A stretch of DNA of 64,000 bases. It comes from Vespula vulgaris (lineage: Eukaryota; Arthropoda; Insecta; Hymenoptera; Vespidae). Every line of letters starts with the position of its first letter. Within the stretch, counting starts at the first letter, position 1. The stretch spans positions 310,001-374,000 of the forward strand of contig NC_066606.1 in NCBI RefSeq assembly GCF_905475345.1, given 5' to 3'. Of this stretch, positions 1 through 10,700 are shown one piece after another. The translations under genes were made by a program, and so were the position numbers. Below the pieces are notes generated by a model. The model saw only the letters and a list, made by a program, of their open reading frames with translations, had not been told where the DNA came from and searched no databases.

Positions 1-2
1 CT

Positions 3-763
3 TTTGATCGTGAAATGCAAAAACGGGAGTATGAAAAACATGCTCTTGAAAATAAAATACACGATTTAGAACTCAATTTTCAAAAAGCAACTTGTTTGAC
101 ACAGGACGGGCCATGTACGAACGTACTTGCAACTCAGGTACATACCGCGGAAAGGGAAACGAAAAAAATCGGTTCGCCCGTAACGTAAGCATCGACCGAT
201 AAATCTTTTTTAATTTCATCGTCGATTTCACATGCTAGGCGTGCATTTCTTTCAGGATAGAGAGCAAGGAACATTGTTGTCGCCTGCTCCTATTGGAACA
301 GACGAACAAAGCGCAGGAACGATACGATAGAAAGATAAAAGAATTGTCGCATCACGTGGAAGTTCACCAGAAACTTAGCAAAAAGTAATCCAAATGGTTT
401 TTTCTTTCCTCTTCTTCTTTTTCTTGTTCGATTCGAGGAAACTTCTCGTATCTTTAATCTCGATTTCTTTTCTTTTCGATCGTTCAAGGTGGAAGGAAGA
501 AGCCAAGTCAATGACAACAAAGTTTCAAGAAAAGTCTAAGGAACACAGAGCTAAGATAAATGCGCTGAGAAAGGAGAACGAGGAATTGAATAAACAATTG
601 TTTTCGTGTCGGCAAGAACTTACTAAACATAAAATACAGAGTGTTCCGAGGTATGTTAAAATATTTATTTCATTGTATATCATATTAGGGATATAGAATT
701 TCTTTGTGTATTAAGTATCTTTGTGTATATTTTAGATGCAGCGAAGGAAATAAAGTCAGGTGA
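3..763 (+). CDS. C-terminal exons of a coiled-coil protein, possibly SCLT1-like (5' part outside window)
   Basis: Four exons join in frame: 3-184 (donor gtaagc, phase 2), 256-384 (acceptor ttcag, donor gtaatc), 489-650 (acceptor caag, donor gtatgt) and 736-763 (acceptor ttttag, stop TGA at 761-763). A shorter alternative donor at 138 would break the frame of exon 2, so the donor at 185 is preferred. The encoded tail is strongly helical and charged, with runs such as ENKIHDLELNF, RYDRKIKELSHH and LRKENEELNKQL, typical of a coiled coil, and ends in a short polar tail (SEGNKVR). No membrane segment is seen. The pattern of a coiled-coil end with KWKEEAKSMTTKF reminds me of sodium channel and clathrin linker 1, a centriole distal appendage protein, but coiled coils resemble each other and I hold this weakly. 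The gene runs tail to tail into Snf8. Confidence 0.75.
664..669 (-). terminator. Candidate poly(A) signal for Snf8
   Basis: AATAAA on the - strand (TTTATT on +), about 250 bp beyond the Snf8 stop codon. If used, the Snf8 3' end would overlap the last intron of the convergent coiled-coil gene. A closer variant signal cannot be excluded. Confidence 0.3.
749..754 (+). terminator. Candidate poly(A) signal inside the last codons of the coiled-coil gene
   Basis: AATAAA lies seven bases before the TGA stop at 761-763. No other canonical AATAAA occurs on the + strand between the stop and 919, where the convergent Snf8 coding region ends; only variants such as AATATA near 848 are present. The assignment is inference. 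Confidence 0.3.
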
Positions 764-919
764 CATTATAATGTCACGCTCATAGGATTAATATCACATC
801 TTGGCTTCTGTAAATATCGCAAAATACGGCGGATTTATCTATTTTGGAAATATATGTTCATACAGGAAATATAACTATATCTTAAATATGATTCCTACCT
901 GATAAAATATTAAAAAATG

Positions 920-1675
920 TTATTCTTTGGACGCGATACAGGCTGTAAACAGACTGGGAAACCAATACAAGGTTTCGTGTTCTCCTTGTTCGTCCAACCA
1001 AGCCAATCCTTCCTTCACCATGTGATCCAATGCCTTCTGAGCCCGTTCTTTTTCCCATCTTAATTCGTTTTCTAACATAGACCTCGAAACGTGTGCATTT
1101 CCAGATAAGCTAGCTTGCTGCAGCACAGCGGTATGATCCATACTTAATTCACCTGGAACAGACTGGACTAGATGTTTTCCTCTACCTATTGGAACTATCG
1201 CGAATCCGTTTCCAAAAATTTTCAATTTTTTAGACGCTGCCAACAGATCTTCGTTAGTTATCTCTTGATGTTCTTTACGACGACCTCTGGCTTGTACCAA
1301 ACGTGTTCTTAATTCGTCCAAAGATATAAGGCCGCCGTTTTTGTAATTGGTAGCCATACATACTTCCACGATCTGTACCGCGAGTTCGTAGTAAAAGTCA
1401 CCAATTCCTAACACCGACCAGAAACCTTTTCCGGATGCTAATGGATCTACACCTATGGAGGCACACATTTCGGTGAATTGACGCCGAAACTGTGCATTCT
1501 TTTTAATCTCGTTTTTGTGCTTTGTTGCAAACTCCTCCAAATTAACGCGAAACGTTTCCATTTGTTTGGTCATTTGTTCAAATTGATTCTCTTGTATCTC
1601 TGTACCTTTATCCTTGTATTTTTCTTGCTCGAGTTTCTGTTTATGAATTGCGCCAATTCCTGCCTTTCTCCTCAT
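920..1675 (-). CDS. Snf8: Vacuolar-sorting protein SNF8 (VPS22), ESCRT-II subunit
   Basis: An intronless ORF of 251 codons, close to the usual ~250-258 residues of animal SNF8/VPS22 (larsen in Drosophila). The start fits the family: the N-terminus MRRKAGIGAIHKQKLEQEKY matches the basic first helix, followed by the coiled segment around FRVNLEEFATKHKNEI (residues ~42-57). The hallmark GVDPLASGKGFWS follows, then DFYYELAVQIVEVC and NGGLISLDEL of the first winged-helix domain, and QSVPGELSMDHT and EGLAWLDEQGE of the second. ESCRT-II (SNF8, VPS25, VPS36) acts on endosomal membranes to sort ubiquitinated cargo into multivesicular bodies. The gene is head to head with Rbx1 and convergent with the upstream coiled-coil gene, with 156 bp between the stop codons. 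No truncation is seen. Confidence 0.97.
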   Translation of the reverse strand: MRRKAGIGAIHKQKLEQEKYKDKGTEIQENQFEQMTKQMETFRVNLEEFATKHKNEIKKNAQFRRQFTEMCASIGVDPLASGKGFWSVLGIGDFYYELAVQIVEVCMATNYKNGGLISLDELRTRLVQARGRRKEHQEITNEDLLAASKKLKIFGNGFAIVPIGRGKHLVQSVPGELSMDHTAVLQQASLSGNAHVSRSMLENELRWEKERAQKALDHMVKEGLAWLDEQGEHETLYWFPSLFTACIASKE

Positions 1676-2058
1676 ATTTCGATCCTTCGAAGGTACAGAT
1701 ATTAAAATGAATTCGCAACAGGTGTATTAGAATGATCGAGTGTTTTGCTGCGATAACTGATGATTAATTTCACAGAGTAATTTGAAATTTAAACTACTTG
1801 CTCGATAAAAATAACCTATCAATCGTACGATCGTTTTGTAATTAAATCGGCGGTGCGTGCGAACGCGCAGAGAAATTATTTATTTGGTTCGATACTGTTA
1901 AGACGATACTATATACCGTAACATTTTCTTAATATCCAAAAGAATTAATATTATTTACGCATTTCCAATTTTCTGTCACTCTTGTCAAGCATGTCGCTTC
2001 AAATACGCTCCGAGTACAACGCTAGATGTCATTCGGCTAAACATATCAAAATTTAAAC
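1676..2058. promoter_or_regulatory. Shared head-to-head promoter region of Snf8 and Rbx1
   Basis: Only 383 bp separate the Snf8 start codon (- strand, 1675) from the Rbx1 start codon (+ strand, 2059), so both 5' UTRs and core promoters must lie here. I see no clear TATA box placed for either gene; the sequence is mixed AT-rich with CpG-containing patches, as expected for broad housekeeping promoters. Bidirectional action is inferred from the layout. Confidence 0.65.
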
Positions 2059-2994
2059 ATGGCGTCCGCAATGGAAATCGACGACGAAGAAAGTGATTTA
2101 CCTACTTCGAGTAGCGGTAAAGGAGAAAAAAAGCGTTTCGAAGTGAAGAAGGTTCGTAACGTAGTAAAGCAAAAAATATAAGTTTTATATTTATCTATTT
2201 TTATTCATCACGAATATACGATGCCAAGTTTATAACCTTGTTTTTGTCGTCTCATTATAACGCACGTTTGTTTTTTTTCAGTGGAATGCCGTAGCACTTT
2301 GGGCTTGGGGTATGTATTCCATCTAGCGATATTGCTAAATGCCAAAACAATGTAAACAATCAAGCGTATTCCGAAAGATGCCGTATTTAATAACATTGGT
2401 ATAATTGTAACCTTATTGTATTCCAGATATCGTGGTGGACAATTGCGCTATTTGCCGAAATCATATAATGGATTTGTGTATAGAATGCCAGGCTAATCAA
2501 GCCTCTGCTACTAGCGACGAATGTACAGTAGCCTGGGGTGTGTGTAACGTAAGTTTTAGAGCGCTCTGTATAGATTTTATCTAGACAAATTTCTATCACA
2601 AATTTTGCATTTAATAAGTACAGAATGATATATCTATAGTCTATATTTATGGTTTTACATCGACATTACCTTCTTTGTTCTTAACAAGTCCTTAATATGG
2701 CTTTGCATTTTGTTGCACAGCATGCGTTCCATTTCCATTGCATCTCTCGATGGTTGAAGACTCGACAAGTTTGCCCTCTTGATAATCGTGAATGGGAATT
2801 TCAAAAGTAAGTATCTTATTAAGAGATGATACGACGCGCAAGCTTCTTATAGCTTTCAAAATTGCTCGTGCGTTCTCCTTAAAAGCACATTGAATGTCTT
2901 TGACGAAGATGACGACGTTCGTTAATATATAGGAATTCTTTCTAACTGGTTTGTAAACTTTTCTTTTTATTTTCTCAACAGATACGGTCATTAA
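2059..2994 (+). CDS. Rbx1: RING-box protein 1 (Rbx1/Roc1), catalytic RING subunit of cullin-RING ubiquitin ligases
   Basis: Five exons join in frame: 2059-2151, 2282-2309, 2427-2548, 2721-2806 and 2982-2994 (stop TAA), giving 113 residues against ~108 in vertebrates. All introns are GT-AG and short. After a variable acidic N-terminus comes [20 protein letters not shown], the strand that inserts into the cullin C-terminal domain. The RING-H2 domain follows, with zinc ligands visible at Cys47, Cys50, Cys58, Cys61, Cys73, Cys80, His82, His85, Cys88, Cys99 and Asp102, and the family ends in WEFQKYGH exactly as here. Rbx1 recruits ubiquitin-charged E2 enzymes to cullins and also serves in neddylation. 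Start choice: the first ATG (MASAMEID) is used; a second in-frame ATG lies four codons on. The Drosophila counterpart is Roc1a. Confidence 0.98.
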
Positions 2995-3255
2995 CCAGGT
3001 GTGTTCCACAGCCACAATTATCAGAACTCGTGGGAATTCTAAAACCGACACAAGTATGAGATAACATATAAGACGCGTGGACATGGAAAACGACTCTCGT
3101 GATAAGATAATAAAGGTAATATCAATGGAAAGAAAAAAGCGATGATGTTAAATTTAATGATTACTCATTGTCATATATACGAAGTAAGGGAGTACGAGTA
3201 GGATCTTTAATTCGATATTTTATGTGATGGTATAAAGTATAATTGTAAGCTTTGG

Positions 3256-3261
3256 AATAAA
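3256..3261 (+). terminator. Poly(A) signal of Rbx1
   Basis: AATAAA about 260 bp after the Rbx1 stop codon, the first canonical signal on this strand downstream of the gene. Confidence 0.5.
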
Positions 3262-3385
3262 TAAGAGTCTATAAAATAGAATTTACATTATACTTTGACG
3301 TAAAAAGTTCGTTATCCCTCTTGTGGAAGTCACGCATCTTGTCGAAAGAAAATTGAATGACTTCGTCGTCGTTAAATATACACCA

Positions 3386-3452
3386 TGCGCGCGCGTGTGT
3401 GTGTGTGTGAGTATATATATACGTATATATATATGTGTATATATATATATAA
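3386..3452. repeat. Compound microsatellite (GC)n(GT)n(AT)n
   Basis: Alternating purine-pyrimidine tract: CG repeats pass into GT repeats and then into TA repeats broken by cg and gtg. Confidence 0.95.
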
Positions 3453-3494
3453 TTTATACTATATATTAGCCGATTCAGCTATATCATTTGCAAA

Positions 3495-3659
3495 ATGAAA
3501 GCGACTCTTTTGCGGTGGCTGCGAATACTCGCAACCTTTTTACTCGCAAGTCTTTTTACCGAAGCTACGGATGATCCGATTATCCGCAAGATTCTCCCGA
3601 GCAAAAGTTTCGTCCTGTCGTCTCGAATCCCAATCTGTCTTATTCGAAAAGCGAGATAG
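3495..3659 (+). CDS. Possible small secreted peptide ORF (54 codons)
   Basis: ATG at 3495 with A at -3 (caaaATGA) opens 54 codons ending in TAG at 3657-3659. The predicted N-terminus has the shape of a signal peptide: MK start, a basic stretch with two arginines, the hydrophobic core ILATFLLASLF and a small-residue cleavage site near TEA before TDDP. The remaining ~30 residues are basic and include one cysteine (PICLIRKAR). I recognise no family. It sits 500 bp downstream of Rbx1 and right after the dinucleotide repeat. It could be chance, since short signal-like ORFs do arise, or the first coding exon of something longer. Confidence 0.25.
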   Translation: MKATLLRWLRILATFLLASLFTEATDDPIIRKILPSKSFVLSSRIPICLIRKAR

Positions 3660-6276
3660 AACGACGCAATGCGAGACGTTTCTTTCGATTTTCGACGTTT
3701 TTAAATGTTAGTTTAAAAGAAAAAAGTTTTGTCGTTGATCTATTATGACATTGATAAATGTGCTAAATGATAGATAATTCAAAGTACGTTCGCTTGAATA
3801 AAATTTCTGATAGTAATAAATGAAATTAATTTATCGACTGTCTAATTGGCAATTGGCCAGTTATCTTGGTTGGCGAGTAGCTCTTTTGTACAAGGAAAAA
3901 TACGATTGTTCAATAAAGCTTATCTAACATTATCGCAGGTTTAACGTCTTTTCTGTCGGCAATGACGATATATTTCCAATCACGGATATTCTCTTCCTAT
4001 ATCCCAAAGAGACGTCTTCGTTGAATGAGGTTCGAGCTTGTACGAGGCAACGTCTCTTCTTGATCACGAATAGCCGGCCTTTGTACGAGCGGCGCGGTTC
4101 CTGACGTCATGTGGAGGCCGATCGATCGCTTCAAGATCATCTCGAATACCTTTTCCAGTCGCGACGCATTGAAGAAGAAGCATCGGGCAATACTTGTCAG
4201 GCCGCAAAACGAGAACTCGACGAGCTGGCTTCTCTAATCCGGGCATACAGCGAAAATTACATTCGCGAACGTCGACCGACTTTTACGATGGCCCTGAGAA
4301 ATAGCATCGACGAATGCGCGACGCGCACGAAGAATTCTTTTTCCCCTTTTAATCGCGGCTACCTGTATATGTGGCAGGGATCTATATAGGACCTGTATTT
4401 CCCTCATTAAGGAGGCGACCCTTTCACGGTATATTAAGTAGTAATATAGAAATTCTTTTTTCTTTTCTTTTTTATTCTCGCGTCCAAACACGTAAGACCG
4501 TAAAATAATTGGGGAAAATTTGCAAGCTCGCGAGTCGTACTAGGCGGAAAATAGGACGCCTATAGGACGCCCGTGGGGGGTAAAAAAGAAAAAAGAAGGT
4601 TTTTGGATAAATTCGTAAGACGCTCGGTAGCCCGTGGAACGACGTTGATTTTTAGGGTAGCTTCCCCCTTCCTGGAGAATTTCGTTTCGCGACACTCTCA
4701 GGTGCGTACCCACTGGAAATATTTACCTGAGCCCGAGAGATGGAATATAAATACGATTTTCGCCGTCCTTGTCGAACGAAACGAAAGGATGCTCGGTTAT
4801 CGGGCGGAGAGGAGACGGGGGCAATGGAGGCGATGGGAGAGAGGAAAAGCGAGAGTCGCGAAGCCCTCATTTCCTCCGGAAACAGAGGTTCTCTCAACCC
4901 CCACAATGGTCTGGCGTCCCGCCTCGTCTCACCCTTCTCGTCTGCTCGCTCGATGGCGGCAAAGGCCAATCGAATTAAATACGTTCTCAAGAATCGACCG
5001 ATCGACCATCTCCCTTCTTTCCATTTCGACGTTATTCGCGAGACGAGCATCCTTCGAGTCCCCGTGGCTCCTCTTTAACGTTCGCTCGAAGCACTTCAAA
5101 CTTTGCCGTTCCGTCAAGAATGCGCTTAATAATCGGCATTAACTGAAAACGTCGGAGCTCGTCCGGGCTATTAGGTATATTTCGTTACGAATCTTATTTT
5201 CCGTCGTGTCTACGTTCGACTTTTAAAAGGGAACTAAGGCCGATATTTACGTTTTAATGCGGAAACCGTTAAACGTTCGGAGTCTTCGACCCGGTTGATC
5301 GTCGCGGTCGAGTGCTTAACGTATTATTTAAAAAAGTTCTTGTCTAGACCATCCATTATCCGTAGTACCGATAAATCCGGCGGGCGTTCGAGATCCCGCT
5401 GTTTGGCGGATATATCAGGGTTTCCTCGGTTCCTCGTCGTTGTTCCTTTTATCCGTTCTCTTTTCCATACACCTGGAATCGGCGTAGGTCGTCGGCAGGA
5501 GAACTCGGGAGGGTGTCTCGGTACACCGATAAATCGTGAGATTTCTCGGTGCGAACGGTCGAAGGGCGGTTTGTCGACCCGCTTTCGCCAACGTCAAACA
5601 TATAAAACGTCCGGGAAATCAAGGAAATCCTTCTCGAAGGAGCTTTGCATCGGAGAAAAAGAAAATAATTTTTAACGACAGAGTACGAATGCTTTTTCGC
5701 CAGACGTTATTCCACCACGGTGGATTGCATTTAAGGTTCGAGGGAGAATTTCTCGAAGATCAAAATGAGAAAACATTATGAAAAGTTTTGAAAGAAGCAC
5801 GAAGAGATTCGCGCGAGAACGGCGATAAAACAATCGCGACGATGGCGGTAATGGCGATAGTTCGCGGAGTTTAGTGGTAGCGGGACTACGATAAATTCTC
5901 GTTAGATGCGAGTGGAAGAGGGAAAGAAAGGAAAAGAAAGAAAAGATATGGGGAAAGAATGGGGACTCTCGAACGACCAGTCGGTCGTCCTCTTACCTCG
6001 TCGCTTTTCGAGTTCTTTAGCGGACCACTAACGAATTCGAACGATTTCCGACTTTTTCTCGGACACCTACTCTTCGACGTCCTTCGTTTTCTTCGAACGA
6101 ACCCTTGACCGCGACTCGACCGAAATCCGAATCAGCCGTGCTCGAAAAAGCGAGCGTTAGGTATAGATGGAATCGAATAAAATCTTCTTCGCGAGGAGAG
6201 AGAGGGAGAAGGAGATCTCTAATGGGTGGTACTAATGGATACCCGAATAAACTCGGTGCAGGGAAGAGAGGTCGAG

Positions 6277-6303
6277 TGAGAGAGAGAGAGAGAGAGAGAG
6301 GAG
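6277..6303. repeat. (GA)n microsatellite
   Basis: About 12 uninterrupted GA units followed by a G run. Confidence 0.95.
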
Positions 6304-7048
6304 GGGGATATAGTTAATTTATGTAGGTTAGTTTAGAAGGTAGCCGAGAAGACGTAGTCGTACAAGGTCGAAATTCGTCGAAAGCGGTAGCATGGTAGGA
6401 CGACGCCACGAAGAAGCGTAGTTTGTAGTAGAAGCGCATATATGGTATTCTTGGGCGGACGAGTCCGAGAGCACTCGATGGGCTAAGTAAATCAGAGGGC
6501 TTTGGCCGAGAAGCCGGGTCGCCCTCTTCAGGGCCAGAGAGGCAGAGGTGCTAGGAGCAACACAAAGGGTTGGCTAAGAGCTCTTCACCGGGCACACTCG
6601 GTCTCTCCTCGTCTCTCTCCGAGTTAGCGAGCATCGGCTACTTCTCTCGCTCTCGGACCGACTTGCTCCCTTCGTGACGTGATTGCTACCGAAATGTGTT
6701 TACGGCGTAAACCGTATCAAAATGTCGACGTTCGCCATCGTTCGCAACCTCCTACGACGCTATCGTCCCTCGTCCCTTTTTTCTCGAGCACATCGATAAA
6801 ACCTACTAAGGTCGGCCTTCCGTCAATTTCGAACCATTGCTATCCTTCTCTTTTTATCTCATTCTCATCGAGCCTTTCCACTCTCCTACTTTTCTTCGTC
6901 GTCTCGACTTTTTCAAAAGAGGGCCAAACTCCTCCCCTTCTCTCTTCTTCTATTTCAACGGACGCGATCTTCGAAATTGCGGCTCGCCGTTCCTTTCATC
7001 GATGGCTGACTCTTCACGGGAAGGCACGAGGAGTCATCCTGCGAGGGG

Positions 7049-7089
7049 AAGAGAAAGAGAGAGAGAGAGAGAGAGAGGGAGGGAGAGAG
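7049..7089. repeat. (GA)n microsatellite with GGGA interruptions
   Basis: GA repeats broken by aaga and ggga units, in the spacer downstream of the otopetrin gene. Confidence 0.9.
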
Positions 7090-7199
7090 TACAGTGGAAA
7101 TGCGTTTGCTCGAACTCGCGCGATAATATTTTTACATTTTACATTAAAAGCTTCGAACTCTGCTACGGTTTAAGATCGCGAATGATCGACGAACGTGTT

Positions 7200-7210
7200 T
7201 TTATTTTATT
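7200..7210 (-). terminator. Two overlapping poly(A) signals for the otopetrin gene
   Basis: AATAAA on the - strand occurs at 7200-7205 and again at 7205-7210, about 150 bp beyond the stop codon at 7358. Confidence 0.5.
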
Positions 7211-7357
7211 CGAAAAGGTTGGAAAGAAAGTAGAGGTTTCTCCCTGTTAAAAGAAAATACTTTCTTTTTACGCCAAAGATATTTTCAATTTAATACGTAG
7301 TAGAAAATATTTGCTAGGACTACGTTATAGACGGAGAATCGATTCAGGGACAGCCTT

Positions 7358-7677
7358 TCAACAGAGCGTACGAGCGTTTTCGTTGTACGGTCTGTACTTG
7401 TAGCAACTCTTCCATACCTCGAAGAGACAAATTGCGGAATGGAATCGATAAAAGATCGCGAGCGGCATGGAGACATGGGTAATGATGGTCCAAGCCCAAA
7501 CACCGAACAAACGAAGATGATCCGGGCGTACACCGGCGCGAGACTTCTCCAAGGTATTCACCGTCCACAGAGCTATGTTGACGACGATGAGGAACGTGAT
7601 CAGTTCTTTGCCTGGTTTCTCCTTTCCAGTGGTGCAACGTCGTCTCCATGCGATCTAAAGACGATACCGTCGGTGGG

Positions 7678-7712
<35 letters not shown>

Positions 7713-10700
7713 GGCGTCAAAAGAAAATTCCTTGGACTTTTCCGCGATAAAATCGATGGACTCGACGACGGCCTTTGACCGCTTCGAAAAGAGACTTACT
7801 TTAACGAGTAAAGTTTGGCAGGTGCTCTGCACCAAGGTTAAGAAATCCGTAATCAAAGACAGCACCCACATCGGACCCATGGTTAAGAGGCTACCGACTA
7901 TTCCAAAAAGACAATGCAAATAAATTCCAGCCTGAGCTGCCGCCAAAAGAGTCGAGTCCAGTCGCGGAGCTTTCGAAGATACTTTTTCCTCCAAATTTCG
8001 AATCTTCCAAGCACCGGATATAGAAGCGGCTACACCTGTGTCGTACGTAATATCGAGATATCAAAGTTCGATTGAATTATCGCTATGAAGGGTTCGAGTT
8101 TGTTACATCGAATAAAGTCTATTACCTAAGGATAAGATCGCGGCTTCTAGGGCAGTAACTTGTTGTATCGCCATCTTGTGCTTTGCTTCTTTCAAAACGA
8201 AAAACATGATCAAACTTAAAATCGTAGCAGCTACTAAAAGTATTCCACCAAAGAGGCCTCTGAAGAAGAAAGAAAACCTTATGTAGTTGTGACCTTGCGA
8301 ATTAGTTTCTTCTTTTTCTTTTTTCGTTCTTCTCTTATATTCGAAGTAAGTGATACCTATGAGCACTGGTGCAATCGATACTGAGTCTATGCATCGATCT
8401 TGCCGAATGTTCGCTCTTCGTTTCGGTTCTTTCGTCCGTTCTCTTCCACATTTCGAAAAGTATTACCGCGCATATCAGACTGAACTCGATCGTGCAAGGG
8501 AAGAGAAAGGGACTGGCGTCGCTTAAGAGCGATTTCAGAATCCCTTCGTCACCCTCGTATGCGTGGCCCAGTTGATCGATCTCGTTGTGCGTCTCCTCGA
8601 TGAGAGCCTGAAATCAAAGGCGTCGCACAAGAGCCGTATACGGAAAATCGTACAACAGTTTGGATAGCCTTTGCTAATCGCTTTAATCTCTCAATCAATT
8701 AGGAATTAATTTTAATCGCGAGAATCGCGCTAACTTTTTCTTTCTCGTTTTTGCTGACGCATATATATATACGCGCGCGCAAATATATATACACATCAAT
8801 TGCAATTCACTTGGCTCGTGCTCGAATCCGAACGCCGAAAGTTCATCTCGCTTTATCGCGAAATTATTATTTTCAATATCGATAAGCGCCGACTTCGATT
8901 TCGACAAACATCGGGGTTGCGGGCTTTGCTTTATAAACGCATGGGACTTGTTTCCGATATTCATATCGAATTGGATGCCGATAAATATTACGTTCGATTT
9001 CGATAAATACCAAATTCGTTTAATCGATTCACATAGGTATTAAAAGCTTATCGATCATGGCAACGTAATTTTCACGAGCTTTGCATTTATTGGTCGAACC
9101 TTTGTGTTTTTATCTTTTCTCGAACGAAATGTCCTTGCACGTTCTCTCATTTACAGTTTGGAATTTTTCCGATTCAGGGCGAAATGAAACGAAGGAACGT
9201 ACAATAATCTACCCGTTTAACGTTTCCAAAACGTAGCGTTGGTAAAGCCATCGGAACGATGCATCCTATATATCTGTACCTAATGTTTTTCGAATTAGTT
9301 TGAATTACTACACTCGAATTACGTCATATTGATTTGGGCCGAGAGGAGGCGTACGGAGTACTTCGTTATTCGCTGTGGAAGTAATGATATGTTGATAATA
9401 TGCGCATCCATGCTGTACACTTAACGGATAACGTATATCGAAATTATCGCTTATGCGCGTAGGTAGATATGTAGAGGCATGGGAAAGGTGTGCCACGTTC
9501 TCTAACGATTATTAACAGAGATTCAAAGTAGAGACAGTGAATTGTAAATAATTGCGACGCGAATCACCTGAAATCGGGATCTTCGAAAAGAAGACAAAAA
9601 GTTTTCATCGAGCTACTGGTCGGTTAGAAAAATATCGAAAAAAGTGAAATAGTAGATGGGCGTTTTTCGCTTACCTGAAGCCACTCGCAGAGATTCGTCG
9701 CGATCATATGCATCAGGCCTAATTTCGCGAGTGCACCGAGTCTCGCAAACTCAAGATTTTTACTGTTAAGGAATATAAAGTGCATCTGAGCTGTGATCAG
9801 GAGTAATCTAGCGGCTGGTGTAATCGCCCTGAATGGCCCGGAAGCTATTTCCGCCCCAATTTGCAATCCGGTAAATACCAATGAACCGGCACCAAATCCT
9901 ACAGCGCCGAATCTCAAACAAAAGCTTCCATATTGTTGCGCCTGAGAAAAGGAAAAAGAAGAAATCTCTACTTTGCTCTCTTTCGTTACTACAAATCTAT
10001 ATGTTCGAGCTAACGATGAGCAAATGAGTGGTAGTACGTTAATAAAGAGTGACAAAAAATAATAGAGGGAATTGTACCTGGCTGGTGTGAACACGTGCAC
10101 CCTTTTCATCAAAGGTAAAGGTCTCCTCCTGTCTTTTGCCCTGCAGTATCAGCTTTTTTACAGCTTTGTCTTTCAGCATGCTGGCGTACATGGTGATCAC
10201 GAAAGTAACGCTTCCAAGGTAGAGGTATAAATAAAACCCCTGAAAAGTCGAGTTCCGTCGTATCCTTTGATGTATGGCATTTAAAAAAAGTACAACGGAG
10301 AAGGAAAGAGAGAGAGAGAGAGAGAGAGAGAAAAGAAGGACTATTTAACTTTTAGCCTTAACGTCGCAAACTATCCAATTTTTTTTCTTTTTTTTTCTTT
10401 TTTTCATTCGACCATTGACAATAATTTCCGCTGCATTTATTCGGTTCGAGGAAAAGGAATGCAAAAGAAATGGATGAGCTTGCTTCGACGTACCTGATTC
10501 AAAGCGATCGGTACTTTATGACTGACGCTGGCTGTAACTGGCAACGCGAATCCTATCACTATCAACAGTTTGGCGTAAAGCATGCTTACGGTGGATATCA
10601 ACTCTCTCGGATGTTTATGTTTTGATTCGTGTTCCGTGGATTGCATGACTTTCAAGATCGGTGCTTTCGCTAATGTGAGTCGAAAACGTTTACGTATCTC

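Larger units (their letters stand above)
3660..7199. other. Intergenic spacer between Rbx1 and the otopetrin gene
   Basis: No coding sequence I can support. Open frames here (for example 4573-5142 and 5295-5675) overlap each other on several frames and strands, and their arginine/serine-rich content is what CpG-rich DNA gives by chance. The part at 6330-6680 is rich in CT and gag words and could be a 5' UTR or regulatory region, but no start or splice structure supports this. Confidence 0.5.

Noticed and set aside
4111..4389. 92-codon + strand frame with fairly balanced composition
   Set aside because: No ATG at its start (GTG only), no clear acceptor, and a comparable open frame on the opposite strand.
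4573..5142. 189-codon + strand ORF
   Set aside because: Overlapped by open frames in the other + frames and on the - strand; arginine/serine-rich with no motif, typical of chance ORFs in CpG-rich, stop-poor DNA.
7344..7994. 216-codon ORF on the - strand
   Set aside because: It mixes true otopetrin exon 8 with intron and a wrong frame of exon 9; splicing 7800 to 7654 gives the correct protein.
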